From Schistocephalus solidus (Eukaryota > Platyhelminthes > Cestoda > Diphyllobothriidea > Diphyllobothriidae): 64,000 nucleotides of DNA. This document shows, in pieces, positions 36,801-45,800 of the stretch. Within the stretch, counting starts at the first letter, position 1. Each line of letters opens with the position of its first letter. The notes below the pieces were generated by a model. The model was not told the DNA's origin, searched no databases, and worked only from the letters and a program-made list of their open reading frames with translations. Both the position numbers and the translations under genes were made by a program. The DNA lies in assembly GCA_017591395.1 (NCBI GenBank), contig WEDG01002568.1, positions 62,001-126,000 on the forward strand. Direction: 5' to 3'.

Positions 36801-39800
36801 CTAAGGAGAGTAAATTGTTTTATAATGTCTGCAGCAAAAAATGATAAAAGTTGACCGCGCTGATTTGAACTAACCCCGTAAGGAGATCGGCTTATGTCCA
36901 ACTTTTGGTTCTGGTAAACGGATTCTAATTGCATTCCGTTTTTGAGAGAATCAGCGTAGTGCCTTCCTTTTACAACGTGATATTTGACAGCCGCACTATT
37001 CCTGAAGTAATAATAGTAATTTCAGTCCAGGAGCACTTGGAAGATTCCGTTAAATTGCGTGGATGAATGAAAAAGAATTAAATTTTCCAAAACCTGAATT
37101 AATCACATACCAACGACTGGAACTTGTCCATAACATTTAAAATATTCTGTCCTCTGTTTCATTTAAACCAAGGGTGTCCAGCATATTTAAAAGGTACATT
37201 TTCGGAGAAAGCTGTTTCTCTCAAGATAAGCAAGCAAGTTTTGATATCGGAACATTAAACGATTTACTCCGTAGCCGATTGACCTTTGTGTTGTTCATTC
37301 CTTTTTAGATGTCTGCTAACTTATGGAACAGTAAAACAATTGTGTACAGCGAGAATCAGTGTAACGTTCATTAAAAGAGAGAATAAAATTAGCGGCAAAA
37401 ACAGGAAAAATTGCAATGAATCCTTTAAAGTAATTATTCTTTATCAGTCAGTCATTACCAAGTCCGAAGTTGTCAACCCCTGAGGCTGGAAACAGTGACC
37501 TTTTGGTTTTAAGTCCAATGGCCTAATCATTGACCCACGGGCTTACTGCCATTTCACTTGCAATAGGATATACTGAGAATTATAGAGGGGCGAACACCAA
37601 CCGTGCACCAGGAAGGACTCAGCCCAGTGTAGCCTGCTGCTCAATTTACAACCCCGCCAGCAATTGCACAGTGGCTATTAGTATAGGCAGAATAGCATTT
37701 CCAATAAAGTTAAGGGAGACGTAAACGACCATTTCCGGCTTATAAATCGTTATCAGCCATCCATACCCAATCCGATGTTTGAAATCCCTGACATGAATAT
37801 GTCACGTTTGAAAAGAATCGTGTGCTAACATACAATTGAGGGCATAGAGGGATGGGGTTCATCTTACCTTCCCCTTCCGAATCCCAGTTAAGATGAGTAG
37901 GTTACCTGACCTGCACGGAGACAGTTTAAAATAACATAAGAAGGCACACTTACGCGTATAGATCCTGCGTAAAACATGCGGTACCCAATTGTGTTTGTCT
38001 CATAATTGACTACAAGAAGCATGGCCTGGACATCTGGCAGAGAAGAGATTAGAACTACCCAGCTGTTTCTTACGAGCCGAGTCTTGTAAGTGTTCAAAAA
38101 GTCCTGGTAAACACTCAACCATGTAGAACTTCCAGATCAGACTTTCAAATCCATTGCAACCCTTCAAGGCCGGAGCGGTACAGGTGACAGGTAGTCACAG
38201 TGAAACGGCCACCACGTCAGTCGTACTTGCAACAAGCTGGTACTTACACCCGCCAAAACTCCTCAGCTCGTACCGCTGGCACCAAAATGACCTCAGAGGA
38301 GTGGAACTTCCTACATTGCCCGATAAGTCTCTTGAATGACTGGAACTTCTTTCCCAGCGACGGTCCGGAATGTGCTCCCCGACCTCCCATTAGTTCTGCT
38401 GTTAACTGCGACCCAGAATTGATGCGGTGCACTTTGACTACCGTGCCTGCTAGTAGTCATCTGCAATCCCAGTGCCGTCTCCCGCTCGGTCTGGTTATTC
38501 ACCCCTTCCACGGCGTCAATGACCTGCCTGTGATCCAGACCTCAGTGATCGTGCGCTGTCGGTCCTGTCGCACCTATATTAATCCCTTTGTGAAGTTTCT
38601 GGACAATAATCGTCGCTGGCGCTGTCCCGTTTGCATGCTAGCTAACACCATACCTGACGAGTTTTTCTACTTTCCGGCCTCGCGCACCTACGGCGATCCC
38701 TCGCGTCGACCAGAGATCACTTCTCCTACCGTGGAGTTCATTGCACCTTCTGAGTATATGCTACGACCGCCACAGGCAGCCACTTATGTCTTCTGTCTGG
38801 AGGTGAATCACAGTGCTGTGACTAGCGGTTATCTGGACTTTGTGTGCAACCTTATTGCTGATCACCTTGAGAAGATGCCAGGTGACAGTCGTCGTCAGGT
38901 GGTCGACCTAGACATTTATCCAATGGGAGTTAGAGAGCATTAGTTGATCTCATTTAATGCCATCTTGGGAACTTAAAATCAGCAAAACAGCGCCGTGCCC
39001 AAAGAGCTGGCCTACGCTAGCGAAAACCCATTTCCATCTCCGGGTTCAACTATAACATTCCGCATAAATCCGTTGACCTGACTTCTGATTTTGACCGCAG
39101 TGTTGTCTTGAGCCTCATGCACAAAGCATGGAATTTACTCATACATGTTAATTTGATCCTAATATACAGGAAGAGAAGTTACTGCCGATAGACTGATGAG
39201 GTATAAAATTGCGCTCATGACTGGTGGCCTATCGTTGGGCCTTGTCTTAGATAAATATCAAAGAAAACAGTGCTTATCTTTAAGCTGGCTTTCTGTGCCC
39301 GTTAACCTTTGGCTTTTACCGGAAATTTAGTATATTTTGCAAACACCCGTAGATGTGTTAAACTCAGCTAAACTTACTTGCCTTAAATTAACAAGCAGCA
39401 GCAGCAGCAGCCTACACATACAGGCATGGGTGTGTTTCTTACCCTGCATAAGTACTTTCCAGGTCTGAGCCATCAGCAGGGAGAGGGGCGAATATTGTGA
39501 AGGGTTGGCCGTTCTTTTGTTTCAGTTCAGGTATCTTTCTGACGTGGTCCGCCATCCGTGAAAAGCCTTTAAAGATTTTAAAGTGGGGATACTCAGGTTC
39601 TTTCAGTGACATTTAAAGTTTCTTTTACTACGCAAGAATCCCTCGCACAGAAGGATGAAACCCATTCATGTTATAAATCTTACATGTTTTCTGAAGGTCC
39701 TTTTCCTTGGAAAATATGTCCTATAGCAAAATTCGCGAACTAAAGCTGTAGATTATTACTCAAGAGACTCCATATATGTAGTCGATTGCGACACTGATTA

Positions 39801-42800
39801 CTGTTCAGCAGGCTGCTAACACCTTACATTTCCTACCTTCATTGGGCTGAGACGTCGAATCATCGTTATCTTCTGTAATTTTCTCTTTTACCCTGCATAC
39901 AGATTTCAAAGAAAATGCTCTTTTTATGTTTTCTGAGCAGCTGGACTTTATTATCAGCCGTCGAGAGATGGTAAAGCTTGCAAGTTACATGGTGCATGTG
40001 GAGGCTTGTAGATACTTGCTTTATTTTGGACAATAGAAGTACGACTAATAATATTATTGTTTCCCTGCTCAGTTGGATACTATTCCACTTGTTGTTGAAT
40101 ATGAATGGCCTATCGTAATAACCATCGGCATATATACTACAACCGACCTAGAAAAGCATGCAAATAGGTTCAAGAGATGGACATATTCACAAAGAGATGA
40201 AACATTGAATAAGGTCAATAATCATATCCGTTAATAGTAATTTGCCTTGAATGTTGCATATTTCTGGGAAAAGCAATCAATAATGACAGGAAAAATCCCC
40301 TCGGTGAGTATCCGATCAGAAAAATCTTTGATCGACTGGCTTATCACGCGAGCTACCCTGGCACCCTGTCACCTGTAAAAAGTAACTATCCTCACAGCTC
40401 TGAGGCTGACCTTATGTGGTCTGTTGAGGCAGTACCCCAGACACGTTAAACTTTTAATCTTAGTTGTATTGGGAAGCTGAATTCACACACAGTCGAGCAG
40501 CACCTAGGTGTCTTAACACGATAAAGAGCCTTAAACAGTCGCAATCAATGAAAAGCATAGTTTACTCCTTTCAGCCCACATATTATGAAGGAAATATAAG
40601 CAGCTCTACCTGAAAAGAAATTTCATGATGGATAACTACGTAGGGGATTTATGCGAATTCACTCAAACTTACAAACTCCATGGTTTTCTTCGCTATTAAA
40701 AAGGAGAAAATATGCTTTCAATATCAAATTTGGGAGTAAATACTTCCATTGAAACCGAAGTTTAGACCATAAAGTTTAAATAACCACCGAACCTCAGCCC
40801 ATTTTCTCCCATTTTACCAGCATTTAAAACAGAGACGTTCTACGCATAAACTTTGAAGCTAAATCAATAAGACTATGCATGGTAAAACTTCCTCTAATTT
40901 CCCGGTTAAGCTTTAACCCGTATGATATGAACTTTTGCGGACTAACCGCCTACTGTCCACATTATCAAAACTAGAGCCATATATGATTTATGTATTGAGA
41001 AGTGGCTCCATACTGCCAACATGGGTAAATAGTAAATATACTGAGAGCATGTTTAAGCCACGTTCATTTTGCAGTAGTGTGTAAATGTGTTGTGTTAAGA
41101 CGCTGAAGCACGCCACAAATTTCAAGTACGATTTGTCGTAAGATAGTACTATTGGTAATATTTATTATAATCAATTCCTGGTGCCGTTTAATGGAAATGT
41201 TATAATTTTTTAAGGATTTATAATGGCGTGATTGAGCAAAAGATCTCTGTGGCTTACAAGTCCTCGTATGCGTGAAAATTAATTGTGACAAAAAGTGAGT
41301 GAAGGTGAAAAGAGAGGTGAAAACTGAAGGTGAGAGACACTGATTGCTGTTTTGTTCATCAGCCAGGTATAAACTAGTAATTTGTAGACAAGAACAGGTA
41401 AGCTCCAACGACAGCATATTTACTTATTAACACATGGTGATCATCCTTACTATTTGATCAAACAGAATCTTTAAATTCAAAGCACAGGCGTTCGAATAAA
41501 ATGCTAGCGCCACAAACGTACCCATGCTTTCGAGAACAGTAGAGCAATCCTCAAATTGTGGAATCATTTTTCCACAGGGTGTACTGGAAGGGCCTCCCAA
41601 GGGTATGGAACTCTTTTCAAAGCCGGAACAACAGTTGTAGGAAAATTCCCTTGAGCGAACACGTAGAAAGTGAGAACGGTGCACTCAGGACGCAAAGCAT
41701 AAAGTATATAATTATTAATTTAGGGCTGAAGAATCGGCAGTCTGTAAACGCTTTTGGTAGCATTCATAAGCATCTCTAATGTGCACCGGCCTGCAAGCAA
41801 TACTAACAGAAGACCACGAGGTGCCAGTTATTACCTAGAGGTCAAAATACGGGACTTTGTATTATTCTATAAGGTCGTATATAAGTCTTGTTCATTTCCT
41901 TGACCAAGATGCAAGATAGCGTACTGCCTTCCGCTCTGCACTGGTGCTGTGGTTAAAAGCACCTGTTAGTGTCAGCATACAGGGAATACTTTAATTATCG
42001 ATGAAACTATGGTGCACGTGAAAGATAACGATCGCTCTCGGAAGCAGGCGCGCTGATAAATGGTATTGAGCATGGTTGCATACTCGCTGCCACCCTCTTC
42101 TTCCTCACATTCTTCGCCATGCTTGTTGTTGCCTACTGTGAGACTGAGAACCAAACACCAAAAATGAAGGAAAACTATTCTCAACCGCAGCATGGAGGTG
42201 CTCTTAGTGGATGATAGACCGGCGTTCACAACCTCTTGATCACGGCTGACTGTGCGTAAAATCCAACACTGTAAAAGGGCAGACAACAGAGTTCAGATTT
42301 CTTGGCTTCCGGTTATCCCAAACTCGAGCTGACTATCAGCACCGACTGGCGTCAAAGTCTGACTACAAATGGAACCCCCTCACAAAAGTGGTAGCAAAAT
42401 TTCAAGAATCAAAAATCGATTAAAATATTGGAAGGCAGCTCTCCAAAGCCTCTTTGCCTTTAGTTGGTTAAGCCATTTCATCTGAAGACGTCACCCTATT
42501 CTCTTAACACGAAGCTAAGCGTTTGCAGGGCTATTTGACTGACTACACTGTTGTACATGTCGGAAAAAATGGATGTGAATACCATAGTAGTAAAGGACCT
42601 CAAATACTGAGAAAAGGAAGGGATTCAGCATCCAGGCAGGTGAAACTGCTAGGGACCGGCCACGGCGTGAGGATTGTCAATAAGCACTCGCCCAGTACAA
42701 TTATGGTTTTGTGTTGTCGCTACTGGTGTTTGCTAACAAGGCAGATAAAGCGTGCCACAAGGACACCTAAAAGACCTCCCCTTCAGAACCTACAGATCGA

Positions 42801-45800
42801 TCACACAGCTTGTGAGGACATCGCCTAAAATTAGCAAGCGTATAACATTGCCGTAAGCACTGAACCAGTCCTTTTCAAACACAATCAAATAGCTTCAGGC
42901 AAGGGTAAAGGAGTGCTTCGCGGGACCCAATTTCGTGGACTACAGGTGCGAGCACCAAACATGCACCTCCAATATTTTCAACGTTTTTGAACATGTTCGG
43001 GCGCAGTGCATGTCAACTCGATCAACTCGCCTCAAAAAATTTCACTAGTTTTTGCATCATTAATTGGGTCCTGCATCATCATCAACATCCCTTTTCCACC
43101 AAAAATATAGTGTTTATGGTCTTCCTACGCGTATGAGATGCGTTCACACTTATAGAAACCTCGTAGATGAATTGGGGGCCATTTCGTGTGTGGAACGCGT
43201 AAAAAGCTCGTTTAGTGCGTCACCTGAGTCAACTGGGTCAGTAACTGAGTCAATGCCCACTGCCAGATTCGCAGCACAAATCTTGGTGCCACTCAAATAT
43301 GCAGGTCCTTATATTTTATAACCATAGCATGTCTGTTTATTTTAGTTAGTTAGACATGTTATCTTAGGGTTACGCTTCCATCTGCGCTTAAAAAATTCTA
43401 AATAGAAAAGTTTAGGTTAAGCTTAGGTTTAAGACTGGGCCTGAGTTACCGAATAGGTTTGGGTAAATATTTCGGGTTTGGGGTTAGGGTTAATGTTAGT
43501 GCTAGGGTTGAGCTTGCTTGCCACCGACCGTTTCACTCAATCCAACCTTCTTTAACCAATAACCTTTGAATTCCTATTTTCCCCCTGTTTACACGCACCT
43601 AATTGGCATATTTTATATTTTGCGTATGTTACAGCACCTTATTGGTGTAAAAAAACCAAACTTAGGTTAGAAATGCAACTATTCTCAATACCTTTCGTAA
43701 ACTCCATTAATTGCTCCGCTCACCTGTCCTTTTGATAAATCTACTATTATCATAGTGTTCGATTTGCAGGAGTTTCAGTGCTTTAATTTCTCACAAGAAT
43801 TACATATAAAATACTTGACCTAATTTGCTTCCTTTGTAACCGATTCACGGACAAGTCACCTTACTTCCACATTTTGGGGCCGAGATGGACTTCGTCAATT
43901 ATGGTGGCAACATTGTCATGGCAACAAATATGGAAATCTGCAATGAATTTAAAATCGGCTAATTTTTGAAAAACGGGTTTTGTATAGCAACCTCATGTGA
44001 GCTCGCTTCTACTATCTTTTGCTGTCTTCAAAGGCGGGTTCGGGAGTGAAACGAAAGCATCATACAAATAAGGTCTTTGATGGTGCTACTTACTGTTGTT
44101 TATAATGCTGTTCAATTGCCCTTATCTAAGCCATCATTTGACTACGACACCTGGATCGACAGGCGCCATCCATGCCCTGATCAGAGTAGATGCGTTCAAT
44201 TGCGTTGAGCATGCTCTTGCTATAAGGCTGTGCATTCCACAAATATCTCAGCAATCTTTTCTTTCATCTTTAATGGACTGCCTCTCGGGCATCGTTTGAT
44301 CAATATTTCTAGATGGGTAATATTGAAGAAAGTAACATAAGGCCGCTTCTCTCCTCAGATATCACCTATTGCATGCTACAGGTGCTTGCTAACCCTCTGC
44401 ATGGAGCCTTCGTACAACTCGATTGTTAACACTATCGTTCAAAACCTGTGTAATAGGCGTATATTTCGAAAAATAATCATCTGAATTCTGTAAACCGACT
44501 GCCTTGCCTCTAGATCATAGACAAAATTCAGTTGTTTGGCCGCATCATTTTCCATCGCAACTTGGAGTTCAAAAAATATACGGTTGATATGCCTGCAAAA
44601 GCCTTCAATCACACTATTTCTGGTTATTATTAATATGTTACTTTATACTTTTTCTTTGCGCGTATGATTGATTTTTGAACAATTTGGGGTTCAGGTTTTC
44701 ATACTCACAACTTTTGTCCACAACGTTCTATTGTGTAGGGGTCACAGCCAGAGTAGAGTAATGTTCCATCTGGTAGTTTCCACGAAGCGCAGTAGTGATA
44801 TCTAAATGCCAAATTACAAAAAGGCCAAAATTATAAGTTCTTTAAGGAAAACAGATGAATTTCAGCAATTTTCAAAGCTATACCAGGGCAATAAGAATGA
44901 GAAGTATTCAATTCAAAACAAATAATGCTCGGTTCCGCAAACGAATGTTACAAACTCCCCAAGGAAATCAAGTTTACCTGTTTCCATTGACAAATAAAAT
45001 TCTAAGCTTCATCTCTGTGCCGCACTATCGAGGACTGACTCAAATTATGATAACGTCCTAAATTCTCCAGTAAAACCTTCCACGGGATTCAAAGCACCCA
45101 AATTACTGTTCTTCTGATGCATCTGAATGGACATTTCCGCATCAATAGATCAAACGCCGCTCCCGTATTGTTGTTGAATGGGTGTTCACTCCATTTTGTC
45201 CACTGACACATTAAAGAGGGTTTTACTGCAGATCATTCGTTAGTAAGACCTCGATTAGCCTAGATTTACTGTTCCAGTCAATGTTAAATTTCATCAAGAG
45301 AACGCCAGTTAAAGTGGTCTGATGGATAACAAAACTGTATAGCCGTAGACAGGCGTAATCCCTTAGCCAACTCATGAATTTCAAAAAACTTAGCTCGTTT
45401 ATTTAGCTGCCAGACTTCATGAACCAAGTTCTTTTTCGATGTCAAAGTGCACTCAAGACAAGTAACAAAGCAAACGTAAAATACTTACAATCAAAATTTC
45501 CATTCTGATTTGTCGCGCTTCTTTAACCTTGACATCAGAATTTTATAAGGCAGACTTGAGCCTCAAAGTGCCCTATAATCTCTCGAAATGCTACAGGTGT
45601 GACTCCTGAAGGACATTCTAATGGTATACCAATGATTGATTTAATTTAAGGAAGCATATAATCATTCGGACGAAGACACAGGTTTTCTGCTTTTATATTT
45701 ATTGGTCTTCTGTACTTTTAAAGCCTACTGCACTACCTTTTAAGCAGAGAATCCACCAAGCAGTAGACTTACGTATGACAGATGGTATTCTAAGTAAGCT

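Noticed and set aside
41972..42193. Minus-strand frame starting MLRLRIVFLHFWCLVLSLTV, which looks like an alternative signal-peptide exon for the FAS1 gene
   Set aside because: Its only plausible donor (AAA|GTATTC) is weak and in phase 0, whereas exon 3 needs phase 2; exon 1 at 48187 and exon 2 at 44801 fit perfectly.
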